In this document: positions 30,699-38,738 of the stretch, piece after piece
How positions within the stretch are numbered: the stretch's first letter is position 1
Layout: each line of letters opens with the position of its first letter
Source of the DNA: Alphaproteobacteria bacterium
Lineage (GTDB): Bacteria > Pseudomonadota > Alphaproteobacteria > Micropepsales > Micropepsaceae
NCBI GenBank assembly: GCA_947474565.1
Contig: CANJIS010000006.1
Coordinates: forward strand, 1 to 64,000
Direction: 5' to 3'
Length of the DNA: 64,000 nt
Made by a program: the position numbers and the translations under genes
Notes under the pieces: generated by a model
Seen by the model: only the letters and a program-made list of their open reading frames with translations
Databases searched by the model: none
Told to the model about the DNA's origin: nothing

Positions 30699-32840
30699 TT
30701 AGTTGCCCTGCGGCAGAGCGTAGGCGAGATAGTCGCCCGAGTAGTTGCCGCCGGAGACGGCGACCACAACAAATTCCCTGCCTTCGATGGCATAGGTCAT
30801 CGGCGAGCCAGACTGCGGCGCGGGCATGAACACCGCACCGACTTCCGCACCCGTCTTCTGATCGCGGCCGCGCAGATAAGCGCCACGCGGATGACCGGGC
30901 TGGGTGACATAGCCACCGTCGCCCTGGAAGATCAGCGTCTTGTTCATGGCCACGCCAACCTGTGCACCCATACCGGTCGGCGGAATGGTCAGGCCCTTGA
31001 GGAGCGGATTGTCCTTGATCTCATCAGGCGTGGGGCCATTCGGCACCTGCCAGAGATGATCGCCGGTGTTGAGGTTGATGGCGGTGACAGTGCCGTAAGG
31101 CGGCTTGCCCAGCGGCAGACCGTCCACGTTACGCGGCGGGGGCGGACCAACCGCAACCTGCGGATGGGCAGCGAGAGCCGCGGCCAGCTTCTGATCTTCG
31201 GCGCTGACCTTCGGCGCGTCCGACGCGGAGCCGTAGCCCGGGCCGCCATTGATGCGGAACACCTGGCCACCGACGCCACCGGCATATTTGAGGTTGGTGA
31301 GACCTTCCGGCGTCGGCACAACGCCGGTAGCCGAAACGCTCTGCGACGCGGGCAGGAACACAACCTGGGTGGTCGGGTTGAAACCGCCGCCCGGCCAGTT
31401 GGTGCCGCCGCCGGCGCTGCCGTTGTTGATCGAACCCGAGGGGAATTCACCCTTCATGTTCGACAAGGCGGGCGGGTTATACATGCTGCCCATCTTGTAA
31501 TACTTCTTGATGATGTCCTTCGCCCGGGCGTTGATTTCCGGGGTGAAGTCGACGATGTCGTTCATCGTCACTTCGGTGCGCACATACGGCGCCGGCTTGG
31601 TGGGGAAGGGCTGCGTCTTGGAGGTCTTTTCAGTCGGCACATTGGACTGATCGACAGCCTTCTCGACGATCGGCCACACCGGCTTACCGGTGAGGCGGTC
31701 GAAGGTGTAGAGCCAGCCCTGCTTGGACGGCATCGCCACGGCTTCAATCGCCTTGCCATCGACATTGATGTCAACCAGCAGCGCCGGCGAGGACAAGTCA
31801 TAGTCCCAGATCGGATGGTGGGTGACCTGGAAGTACCACTTCAGCTTGCCGGTTTCGGAGTCCACTGCGACCAGCGAGTCGCCGTAGAGGTTGTTGCCCG
31901 GGCGGCCGCCGCCAAAATAGTCGGAGGTGGGGTCTTCCATCGGCAGGAAGGCGGTCTTGTTCTTTTCGTCGACCGTGATGCCGGTCCAGGTGCCGGTGTT
32001 GCCGTTATAGTCGGCAGAACCCTTCTCCCAGGTGTCGTAACCGAACTCACCCTTTTGCGGGATGTTGTGGAAGGTCCAGATCAGCTTGCCGGTCTTCACG
32101 TCGAAGGCGCGCGACAGACCCTTGGTGTTGTTCTGCTCCAGGGGCTGCATGCCTTCCTTGAAGGCGGAGCCGACAAAGATGGTGTTGCCGGCGACGGTCG
32201 GCACGGTGTGCAGGCCGATTTCACCGGTGATCAGGTCGATCTGCTTGTATTCGCCGGCCTTGCCCGGGACGCCGATATAGGCGCCGATCTTCAGATCCAC
32301 CACGCCATGCTCGCCGAAGCTTTCGATCGGCTGGCCGGTCTTGGCGTTCAGTTCCACCATGCGATAGCCGGTGGTGACATAGATGATGCGGTCATCGCCA
32401 TTGCCGTCGGTCCAGTAGGCGACGCCACGGCCGGAAAGCTGACGCGGGCTGATCGCAGCGCGCAGGCCTTCGTTCATGGAGTAGACCCACTTCAGTTCGC
32501 CGCTCTTGGCATCCAGCGCCACAACCGCGCGGCGCGAACCGCCAGTGGTGTAGATGGTGCCGTTGATTTCGATCGGGGTGCCTTCCAGCTTGTATTCCGG
32601 ATGGGCGCCCAGGGCGTCGGTCTTGAAGTGCCAGGCCAGTTCCAGCTTGTTGAAGTTCTGGGCATTGATCTGGTCTTGCGGCGAATAACGCGAGCCGCTG
32701 GTGTCGGCGAAATACATCGGCCAGTCGCCCTTGGCGGTGGAGGGCGTGTAGCCCTGCGCGTTGGCGACGCCGGCGATCACGAATGGCGCGAGCGCGATGG
32801 CGGCAACAGATGATAGGCGCAGACTCTTGCGGTTAGACAT
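30699..32840 (-). CDS. Secreted PQQ-dependent dehydrogenase, glucose/quinate-type propeller (copy 1)
   Basis: 713 residues from the ATG at 32840, which follows AAAGGGA; the frame also opens at a GTG 21 bases upstream. A signal peptide (~27 residues, ending GVANA) is followed by a beta-propeller with repeated GTPIEIN, YTTGG and LNAKTGQP-type blades. HHPIWDYD (about 340-347) and PSKQGWLYTFDR (about 370) correspond to the Asp and Lys that contact PQQ in membrane glucose dehydrogenases. Unlike those, it has no N-terminal membrane anchor. There is no cytochrome c domain. Substrate unknown. Its paralogue lies just upstream. Confidence 0.85.
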   Translation of the reverse strand: MSNRKSLRLSSVAAIALAPFVIAGVANAQGYTPSTAKGDWPMYFADTSGSRYSPQDQINAQNFNKLELAWHFKTDALGAHPEYKLEGTPIEINGTIYTTGGSRRAVVALDAKSGELKWVYSMNEGLRAAISPRQLSGRGVAYWTDGNGDDRIIYVTTGYRMVELNAKTGQPIESFGEHGVVDLKIGAYIGVPGKAGEYKQIDLITGEIGLHTVPTVAGNTIFVGSAFKEGMQPLEQNNTKGLSRAFDVKTGKLIWTFHNIPQKGEFGYDTWEKGSADYNGNTGTWTGITVDEKNKTAFLPMEDPTSDYFGGGRPGNNLYGDSLVAVDSETGKLKWYFQVTHHPIWDYDLSSPALLVDINVDGKAIEAVAMPSKQGWLYTFDRLTGKPVWPIVEKAVDQSNVPTEKTSKTQPFPTKPAPYVRTEVTMNDIVDFTPEINARAKDIIKKYYKMGSMYNPPALSNMKGEFPSGSINNGSAGGGTNWPGGGFNPTTQVVFLPASQSVSATGVVPTPEGLTNLKYAGGVGGQVFRINGGPGYGSASDAPKVSAEDQKLAAALAAHPQVAVGPPPPRNVDGLPLGKPPYGTVTAINLNTGDHLWQVPNGPTPDEIKDNPLLKGLTIPPTGMGAQVGVAMNKTLIFQGDGGYVTQPGHPRGAYLRGRDQKTGAEVGAVFMPAPQSGSPMTYAIEGREFVVVAVSGGNYSGDYLAYALPQGN

Positions 32841-33058
32841 TGGACGTTTCCCTTTCGACACGGAGATCTGAGCGTGTAAGCCACGCCCATTAATTTTATT
32901 CTATACAGTTTTCACACCAAAGGATGATGACTGGCAATACGCCTGGACCCTCTGGAAGCGAGATTCCGGGGATGAAAATGCAATAAATACAACGGGAAAA
33001 CTTCCCGGACGGCCAAAACTGGAACCGGCGGGCAATTCAACGCTGTTGCAGCAAAAAG

Positions 33059-33097
33059 AAAATAGCGGGCCATCGCAAGATGACCCGCTATTCTTTT
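33059..33097. terminator. Terminator downstream of PQQ dehydrogenase copy 2
   Basis: AATAGCGGG (33061-33069) pairs with CCCGCTATT (33084-33092), flanked by A and T runs. It is the counterpart of the hairpin at 30634: two stem pairs differ in a compensating way (GC to AT) and the loop end is TTGCG in one and CGCAA in the other. Confidence 0.85.
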
Positions 33098-33113
33098 AGG
33101 CACCCGTTGGGGC

Positions 33114-35261
33114 TTACTGGTTCTGCGGCAGAGCGTAGGCGAGATAGTCGCCCGAATAGTTGCCGCCCGAGACGGCAACGATCACGAACTCCCTGCCATC
33201 GGTGGTGTAGGTCATGGGCGAGCCGGACTGCGGCGCCGCCATGAAGATCTTGCCCACTTCCGCACCCGTCTTCTGGTCATAGCCACGCAGATAAGCGCCG
33301 CGCGGATGACCAGGCTGGGTCGAGTAGAGACCATCGCCCTGGAAGACCAGGGTCTTGTTCATGGCGATGCCCATCTGGGACTGCTGGCCGGTCTTGGGGA
33401 TGTTCAAACCCTTCAGAGCCGGATTGTCCTTGATCTCATCCGGTGTGTCGCCATTGACGACCTGCCAGACATGATCACCCGTGTTGAGGTTGATGGCGGT
33501 GAGCAAGCCGTAGGGCGGCTTGACCAGCGGCAGGCCACGGACGTTACGCGGCGGGGGCGGGCCAACCGCAGCTTGCGGATGGGCGGCAAGCGCCGCGGCC
33601 AGCTTCTGATCGTCGGCGCTGATCTTGGGCGCGTCCGAAGCAGAACCGAAGCCCGGGCCGCCATTGATGCGGAATACCTGGCCGCCGATGCCTTCGACAT
33701 ACTTCATGTCGGAAAGGCCTTCCGGCAGCGGAACCAGGCCCATCATCGAGACGCCGGCATTCGCCGCGGGGGCGAAGACGACGCTGGTGGTGGGATTGAA
33801 GCCGGCGCCGGGCCAGTTGGTGCCGCCGCCAAGCGTGCCGATATCCATCGTGGCCGACGGGAATCCGCCGGTCGGATTGGAGACCACCGCAGGGCCAAAC
33901 ATCGGCGACATTTTCCAATGCGCCTTCACGATGTCCTGCGCTTCCTTCTTCATTTCCGGCGTGAAGTCGATCAGGTCGGCGTCCGTGATTTCCTGACGCG
34001 CATAAGCTGCCGGCTTGGTCGGGAAGGGCTGTGTCTTGGCGGTCTTTTCGCCAGGCACATTGGTTTGCGGCACGGCCTTCTCATTGATCGGCCACACCGG
34101 CTTACCGGTGATGCGGTCGAAGGTGTAGAGGAAGGCCTGCTTGGACGGAACCGCGACAGCCTTGATCGGTTTGCCATCAACAGTGATGTCGACCAGCAGC
34201 GGCGGCGAGGACGAGTCATAGTCCCAGATCGGGTGATGAACGAGCTGGTAGTACCAGCGCATTTTGCCGGTATTAAAATCCAGCGCGACGATGCTGTCAC
34301 CGAACAAATTGTTGCCCGGACGGCCGCCGCCAAACGCGTCGTTGGTGGGATCTTCGATCGGGACATAGACCATGCCGGATTCTTTATCGGCGGTCATCGA
34401 GGCCCAGGTGCCGGTGTTGCCGTTATAGTCGGCAGAACCCTTTTCCCAGGTGTCGTAACCGAACTCACCCTTCTGCGGGATGTTGTGGAAGGTCCAGTTC
34501 AGCTTGCCGGTCTTGGCGTCATAGGAACGCGTGATGCCCTTGGTGTTGTTCTGCTCCAGGGGCTGCGAACCTTCCTTGAAGGCCGAACCGATGAACACCG
34601 AGTCACCGACAACAGTGGCGGTGGAGTGCAGGCCGATTTCACCGGTGGTGAGATCGATCTGCTTATAGGTGGCGGGCTGGCCCATCACGCCGGTGTAGGC
34701 ACCGACCTTCAGATCCACCATGCCGTGATCGCCGAAGCTGTCGATCGGCTGGCCGGTCTTGGCGTTCAGTGACACCAGGCGATAGCCGGTGGTGATGTAG
34801 AGAATGCGGTCATCGCCATTGCCGTCAGTCCAGTAGGACACGCCACGGCCGGAAAGCTGGCGCGGGCCGACAGCGGCGCGCAGGCCTTCATTCATGGAAT
34901 AGACCCACTTCAGTTCACCGGTCTTGGCGTCCAGCGCCACAACCGCTCGGCGCGAACCGGCGGTGGTGTAAACCACGCCGTTCACTTCGATCGGAGTGCC
35001 TTCCAGCTTGAATTCCGGATGGGCGCCGAGCGAGTCGGTCTTGAAGTGCCAGGCGAGCTCCAGCTTGTTGAAGTTCTGGCCGGTGATCTGATCGGAACCT
35101 GCCGAATAGCGCGAACCCGACGGGTCGGCGAAATACATCGGCCAGTCGCCCTTGGTGGTGGACGGCGTATAGCCTTGCGCGTTGACGGCGGCGGCAAGCA
35201 TGAACGGCGCGAGCGCGACGGCCGCGACCGATGACAAGCGCAACATGGTGCGATGAGACAT
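33114..35261 (-). CDS. Secreted PQQ-dependent dehydrogenase, glucose/quinate-type propeller (copy 2)
   Basis: 715 residues, collinear with copy 1 over the whole length and clearly a tandem duplicate. Signal peptide of about 28 residues ending AAVNA. PQQ-site motifs are kept: HHPIWDYD at 342-349 and PSKQAFLYTFDR at 372-383. The start has the same AAAGGGAAACGTT leader as copy 1. Differences are concentrated in surface stretches such as the region around residues 425-480. The predicted location is periplasmic. A substrate split between the copies is possible but not shown. Electron acceptor and PQQ synthesis genes are outside the window. Confidence 0.85.
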   Translation of the reverse strand: MSHRTMLRLSSVAAVALAPFMLAAAVNAQGYTPSTTKGDWPMYFADPSGSRYSAGSDQITGQNFNKLELAWHFKTDSLGAHPEFKLEGTPIEVNGVVYTTAGSRRAVVALDAKTGELKWVYSMNEGLRAAVGPRQLSGRGVSYWTDGNGDDRILYITTGYRLVSLNAKTGQPIDSFGDHGMVDLKVGAYTGVMGQPATYKQIDLTTGEIGLHSTATVVGDSVFIGSAFKEGSQPLEQNNTKGITRSYDAKTGKLNWTFHNIPQKGEFGYDTWEKGSADYNGNTGTWASMTADKESGMVYVPIEDPTNDAFGGGRPGNNLFGDSIVALDFNTGKMRWYYQLVHHPIWDYDSSSPPLLVDITVDGKPIKAVAVPSKQAFLYTFDRITGKPVWPINEKAVPQTNVPGEKTAKTQPFPTKPAAYARQEITDADLIDFTPEMKKEAQDIVKAHWKMSPMFGPAVVSNPTGGFPSATMDIGTLGGGTNWPGAGFNPTTSVVFAPAANAGVSMMGLVPLPEGLSDMKYVEGIGGQVFRINGGPGFGSASDAPKISADDQKLAAALAAHPQAAVGPPPPRNVRGLPLVKPPYGLLTAINLNTGDHVWQVVNGDTPDEIKDNPALKGLNIPKTGQQSQMGIAMNKTLVFQGDGLYSTQPGHPRGAYLRGYDQKTGAEVGKIFMAAPQSGSPMTYTTDGREFVIVAVSGGNYSGDYLAYALPQNQ

Positions 35262-35676
35262 TGAACGTTTCCCTTTCCCGACACAGAGGTGACAGGCGAG
35301 AAGCCCCGCGCCTTTATCCCTCCATATATTGTGGGCTCAGCTTTACACACGCTCGGTAGGAGTCGCAATACGCTGCCAGCCGCCGGAGGGCCAGAAATGG
35401 TCAGTTTTCTTGTCAAAACCGAGGGGGAAAAATGCCCGATGCGGATCATTTCCGTGGCATGCAAAATTGTACAAAAACATGAGAACAAAGGCGCTTGTTC
35501 GCGTCCGTTCAACCGCGGACTCAGCAATGCCGCGTTCGGCCCTGTTGATGTTGCCCATATCCTAGGCAGGGCCGCTGCCTTCCCGGCCGGGCGCCGAAGG
35601 GATAAAAACCTGTCGTTGGAATCTGAAACTCCGGGGAAACGGAGAGCGGTTCCGTTTTCATCAGGGAGAGAGAGAA
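35262..35676. promoter_or_regulatory. Divergent intergenic region between PQQ dehydrogenase copy 2 and the cupin gene
   Basis: 415 bases without a convincing gene; only short open frames without ribosome sites are seen. It must hold the promoters of both divergent genes. A TTGACA reads on the minus strand at 35411-35416 but has no -10 at normal distance. An ACAATATAT stretch near 35325-35335 (minus strand) is a possible -10. AGGGAGAGAGAG precedes the cupin ATG. No clear operator was found. Confidence 0.4.
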
Positions 35677-36342
35677 ATGAATAAAATCGTTCTGGGCACA
35701 ACCGTGCTCTGCCTTGCTGCTACCGGTGTCCTGGCCCAGGCCATGGCCCCCAAGCCCACCGCATCCACCTTCATCAGCAACGCCACCATCGAGAGCATCC
35801 TGAAGGACTCGATGGGTGATCACACTATCAAGACCATGGAGATGGGTCAGGGCTATCAGATGGCCGTCGCCGTTGTGAATCGCGGGCCCTCCAATGCCCC
35901 GGCCGCCGCACCGACCGCAGCACAGCAGGCCAATGCCGCCGCTGCCGCCAAGCAGCCGGCCTGCGGTGTCGCCACAGCGCCCGCCGGCGCCAAGCTGGGC
36001 CCCAAGGGCATGATCCAGCATGACGCGACCCCCGAGACCTACATCGTGACCAAGGGCTCGGGCACGCTGGTGACGGGTGGCCAGGTGCTGGCCGGCCGCC
36101 GTTCGGATCCCGAAGGCATTGTGACCAAGATTTTGAATGGTCCGTCCTGCAGTGGCCAGGCCGTGGGCAATTTCACTTCCCAGAAAATGGTGGTGGGTGA
36201 CGTGATGGTGATCCCGGCGGGCGTGCCGCATGGCTGGACCGATATTCCGGCTTCCGGCGTGACGTATCTGAGCATTCGTCCGGACCCGAAATATGTCCTG
36301 CCGCGCAACTTCACGTATCAGCTGGGCAAGAAATATCCCTAA
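35677..36342 (+). CDS. Secreted cupin-domain protein
   Basis: 221 residues with a signal peptide (about residues 1-21, ending VLAQA). The cupin parts are HDATPETYIVTKGSGTLVTGG (about residues 110-130) and GDVMVIPAGVPHGWTDI (about 178-194), each with histidine/glutamate ligands of a metal site. An Ala/Pro-rich insert (about residues 70-95) interrupts the N-terminal part. Two cysteines in the mature part (CGVA and SCSG) could form a disulfide. Divergent from the PQQ genes, so a shared periplasmic role is plausible. Reaction unknown. Confidence 0.75.
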   Translation: MNKIVLGTTVLCLAATGVLAQAMAPKPTASTFISNATIESILKDSMGDHTIKTMEMGQGYQMAVAVVNRGPSNAPAAAPTAAQQANAAAAAKQPACGVATAPAGAKLGPKGMIQHDATPETYIVTKGSGTLVTGGQVLAGRRSDPEGIVTKILNGPSCSGQAVGNFTSQKMVVGDVMVIPAGVPHGWTDIPASGVTYLSIRPDPKYVLPRNFTYQLGKKYP

Positions 36343-36362
36343 GAAAATTCGAGCTTGAAGAT

Positions 36363-36391
36363 CAGGCGCCGGAAACGGCGCCTGGTTTTTT
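36363..36391 (+). terminator. Terminator after the cupin gene
   Basis: CAGGCGCC (36363-36370) pairs with GGCGCCTG (36377-36384), followed by GTTTTTTA. Confidence 0.88.
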
Positions 36392-36474
36392 ACGTCCTGA
36401 GTTTTCTGCAGTTCTAAAGGTGATTGAAACGAAGCGATTTGGTAACCGCATCATGATTGGGAAGGCATTGTCGC

Positions 36475-37233
36475 ATGACCAATTTTGGATTCGTTGTTCC
36501 CTATAGAGATAGAGCAGCTCACCTCGAACTCTTCATGCCCCATATGCTGGCGTATTTTCAGCAGCCTTTGAACAACTGGGCTGACCGCGTCGTCTTGAAA
36601 ATAATCGAGCAAGAGCCGGGGCTGGAATTCAACCGCGGCGCATTGAAAAATATCGGGTTTGTCTTGTCCCGTCAGGCCACCTCGGCCACCTGTTTTCATG
36701 ACGTGGATTTTCTGCCCGTCCATGTGAATTATCGCACTCCTGCGGGTTGGGCCCCTCTGGTCCAAGGCGGGTTTGAACAGGCTTACGCCGGAGGGCTTAT
36801 TGTTCCCCATGCGAAGGATTTCTACGGCGGCGCGGTTATTTTCCAGAATTCCTGCTTTGAAAATATCAACGGCTACAGCAACACATATTGGGGCTATGGT
36901 TTTGAGGATGCCGATCTTGCCTTGCGCACCGGCATCGGTGACGTGCCGTATGAACACCGAAGCGGCGAGTTCAAGCTCTTGCTGCATGAGCATCACGGCT
37001 TTGCCGTTTCGACCTCCGGGGATGTTGCGCGCGTGCCGAGCTTTTTGAGGAACGAGGCGCTGTTTGACCAGCGCTTCCCCAGCGGCTCCACGAATGCGCA
37101 GCGCCGCTCAAGCTCCTGTTATTCCACCGATGGACTTTCGTCCCTCAAGTTCGAAATTCTGAACCGCCGAAGACTTGTCGACGTGCCCGATAAATTCGAC
37201 ATAGAGATTGTGACCGTTTCAATTTCTCCATAA
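36475..37233 (+). CDS. Beta-1,4-galactosyltransferase-like glycosyltransferase (GT7-like)
   Basis: 252 residues from ATG 36475, preceded by GGGAAGG. It shows, in order, the layout of animal beta4GalT catalytic domains: GFVVPYRDRAAHL (residues ~4-16), FNRGALKNIGF (~50-60), the metal DVD in CFHDVDFLP (~72-80), FYGGAVIF (~117-124) and GYSNTYWGYGFEDADL (~133-148). It lacks a membrane anchor, so it would be cytosolic. It would transfer a sugar from a UDP donor; acceptor unknown. Base composition is visibly lower in GC than the neighbours (about half in the first 180 bases), and it sits beside a tRNA gene, suggesting acquisition by transfer. Confidence 0.75.
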   Translation: MTNFGFVVPYRDRAAHLELFMPHMLAYFQQPLNNWADRVVLKIIEQEPGLEFNRGALKNIGFVLSRQATSATCFHDVDFLPVHVNYRTPAGWAPLVQGGFEQAYAGGLIVPHAKDFYGGAVIFQNSCFENINGYSNTYWGYGFEDADLALRTGIGDVPYEHRSGEFKLLLHEHHGFAVSTSGDVARVPSFLRNEALFDQRFPSGSTNAQRRSSSCYSTDGLSSLKFEILNRRRLVDVPDKFDIEIVTVSISP

Positions 37234-37260
37234 GGGGCGCGGCCTGCCTGTCCTGCCATG

Positions 37261-37291
37261 AAAAAAGCGCCCGCTTGGGCGGGCGCTTTTT
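37261..37291. terminator. Bidirectional terminator between the galactosyltransferase-like gene and tRNA-Leu
   Basis: AGCGCCCGC (37266-37274) and GCGGGCGCT (37279-37287) form a 9-bp stem with loop TTGG, flanked by A6 on the left and T5 on the right, so it works in both directions. Confidence 0.92.
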
Positions 37292-37294
37292 GAA

Positions 37295-37378
37295 TGGTGC
37301 GGTCGAGAAGACTCGAACTTCCACGGGTTGCCCCGCTACCACCTCAAGGTAGTGCGTCTACCGTTCCGCCACGACCGC
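37295..37378 (-). tRNA. tRNA-Leu (anticodon GAG)
   Basis: The minus strand folds as a class II tRNA. The acceptor stem is GCGGTCG / CGACCGC with discriminator A and an encoded CCA (37295-37297). The anticodon stem is CTACC / GGTAG around the loop TTGAGGT, giving anticodon GAG. A long variable arm (CGGG..CCCG) and a T arm with TTCGAGT follow. It decodes CUC and CUU. Confidence 0.96.
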
Positions 37379-37464
37379 ACAGTCAGGAAAAAGCTGGTAG
37401 GGGCGGGGGTTTAGCAATCCAAAGCCCTCAAGACAAGCGGCCCTGCGCCTGTTAAGAAAAACCC

Positions 37465-37893
37465 ATGCTCCATCTCATCAAACTCTGTGTTGGCGTGGAT
37501 TCCCTTGAGGTATTGGCCCGTTGGCAGAAACAGCGGCTGGCCGAAAAGAAGAAGAAAGGCCAGAAGCCGGAACTGGTCCATGTCACCCGCCAGACGCCCA
37601 AGCGGGCCGAGGAGCTGCTGGATGGCGGTTCGCTCTATTGGGTGATCAAGGGCCAGATCGCGGCGCGTCAGAAGCTGATCGCGCTGCGGCCGCTGACGCG
37701 CGAAGGGGTGCCGCATTGCGGGCTGGTGTATGACAAAAAGCTGGTGCCGGTGGCGCGCCGGCCGCGCGCCGCGTTCCAGGGCTGGCGTTATCTGGATGCC
37801 AAGGAAGCGCCTGCTGATATCGCCGATATCAAAGGCGCCAAGGGATTGCCGGCGGCGCTGCAGCAAGAGCTTGCCGCCTTGGGGCTTCTCTAG
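37465..37893 (+). CDS. DUF1489 family protein
   Basis: 142 residues, the typical length of this alphaproteobacterial family of unknown function. The start LHLIKLCVGVDSLEVL, the middle SLYWVIKGQIAARQ and PHCGLVYDKKLV are characteristic. Lysine-rich stretch at residues ~26-35. No signal peptide. It converges on panC with a four-base overlap. Confidence 0.85.
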   Translation: MLHLIKLCVGVDSLEVLARWQKQRLAEKKKKGQKPELVHVTRQTPKRAEELLDGGSLYWVIKGQIAARQKLIALRPLTREGVPHCGLVYDKKLVPVARRPRAAFQGWRYLDAKEAPADIADIKGAKGLPAALQQELAALGLL

Positions 37894-38729
37894 ACAGCCA
37901 TGTTGTCGATGAGGCGCGTTTTGCCGATGCGCGCCGCCGCCAGAAGGCGCGCGGGCGCGCCGGTCTGCGTGACGGGCGTAAAATCCGCAGCATCGCGCAA
38001 CGCCAGATAATCCACGCTGTCGAAACCGGCTGCTTTCAAGGCGGTGGTACCCAGCGTCTGGGCTTCGGCAATGCTGGCGCCCCGTTCCAGCAGGGCGATC
38101 ACATCCTTCATCACCCGATTGAGCTTGCCCGCGATCTGGCGCTCAGCGGGCGTCAGATACGCGTTGCGCGACGACATCGCCAAGCCATCGGCTTCGCGGG
38201 CGATGGCGACGGGAAGTATTTCAACCGGCAGCGCCAGATCCAGCGCCAGCCGCTTCACCACCAGCAATTGCTGATAATCCTTTTCGCCGAACGCAGCCCA
38301 GTCGGGCATGGCGGCGATCAGAAGTTTGGCGACAACCGTGGCGACGCCGTCGAAGAAATGCGGGCGGAAATCTGTTTCCAGTCCGGCCGCCGGTCCCTTC
38401 ATAAGCAAGGTGGTGGCAAAGCCGTCGGGATACATTTCCTTTGCGGTGGGCGCGAAGATCATCGAAGCGCCCACCGATGTCAGCCTGGCGCGGTCGGCTT
38501 CCAGATCGCGGGGATAGGAATTGAAATCCTCATGCGGCGCGAATTGGGTAGGATTGACGAAGATGCTGACCGCGACATGCGGTGTTTTCTTTTTGCAGGC
38601 TTCGACCAGAGAGAGGTGCCCGTCATGCAGCGCACCCATGGTGGGCACCAGCGCAACGCCATCTTTGCGCCAGGGCATAAGCATGTGGCGCAGCTCGGCC
38701 ACCGTGGTGACAACAGGAGGGTATGTCAT
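37890..38729 (-). CDS. panC: Pantothenate synthetase
   Basis: 279 residues. It joins pantoate and beta-alanine using ATP, the last step of pantothenate synthesis. The MGALHDGHLSL motif (residues ~31-41) with the HxGH signature, SIFVNPTQF (~55-63) and the KDYQQLLVVKR segment (~150) are intact. panB is not adjacent. It is 9 bases downstream of the carboxypeptidase gene and probably cotranscribed. Confidence 0.96.
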   Translation of the reverse strand: MTYPPVVTTVAELRHMLMPWRKDGVALVPTMGALHDGHLSLVEACKKKTPHVAVSIFVNPTQFAPHEDFNSYPRDLEADRARLTSVGASMIFAPTAKEMYPDGFATTLLMKGPAAGLETDFRPHFFDGVATVVAKLLIAAMPDWAAFGEKDYQQLLVVKRLALDLALPVEILPVAIAREADGLAMSSRNAYLTPAERQIAGKLNRVMKDVIALLERGASIAEAQTLGTTALKAAGFDSVDYLALRDAADFTPVTQTGAPARLLAAARIGKTRLIDNMAV

Positions 38730-38738
38730 TGGACCGCT

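Noticed and set aside
30891-32813. 640-codon open frame on the + strand opposite PQQ dehydrogenase copy 1
   Set aside because: It mirrors the real gene in a GC-rich codon pattern, a similar frame appears opposite copy 2 (33306-34772), the translation shows His/Arg/Gly-rich low-meaning sequence, and no ribosome site is present.
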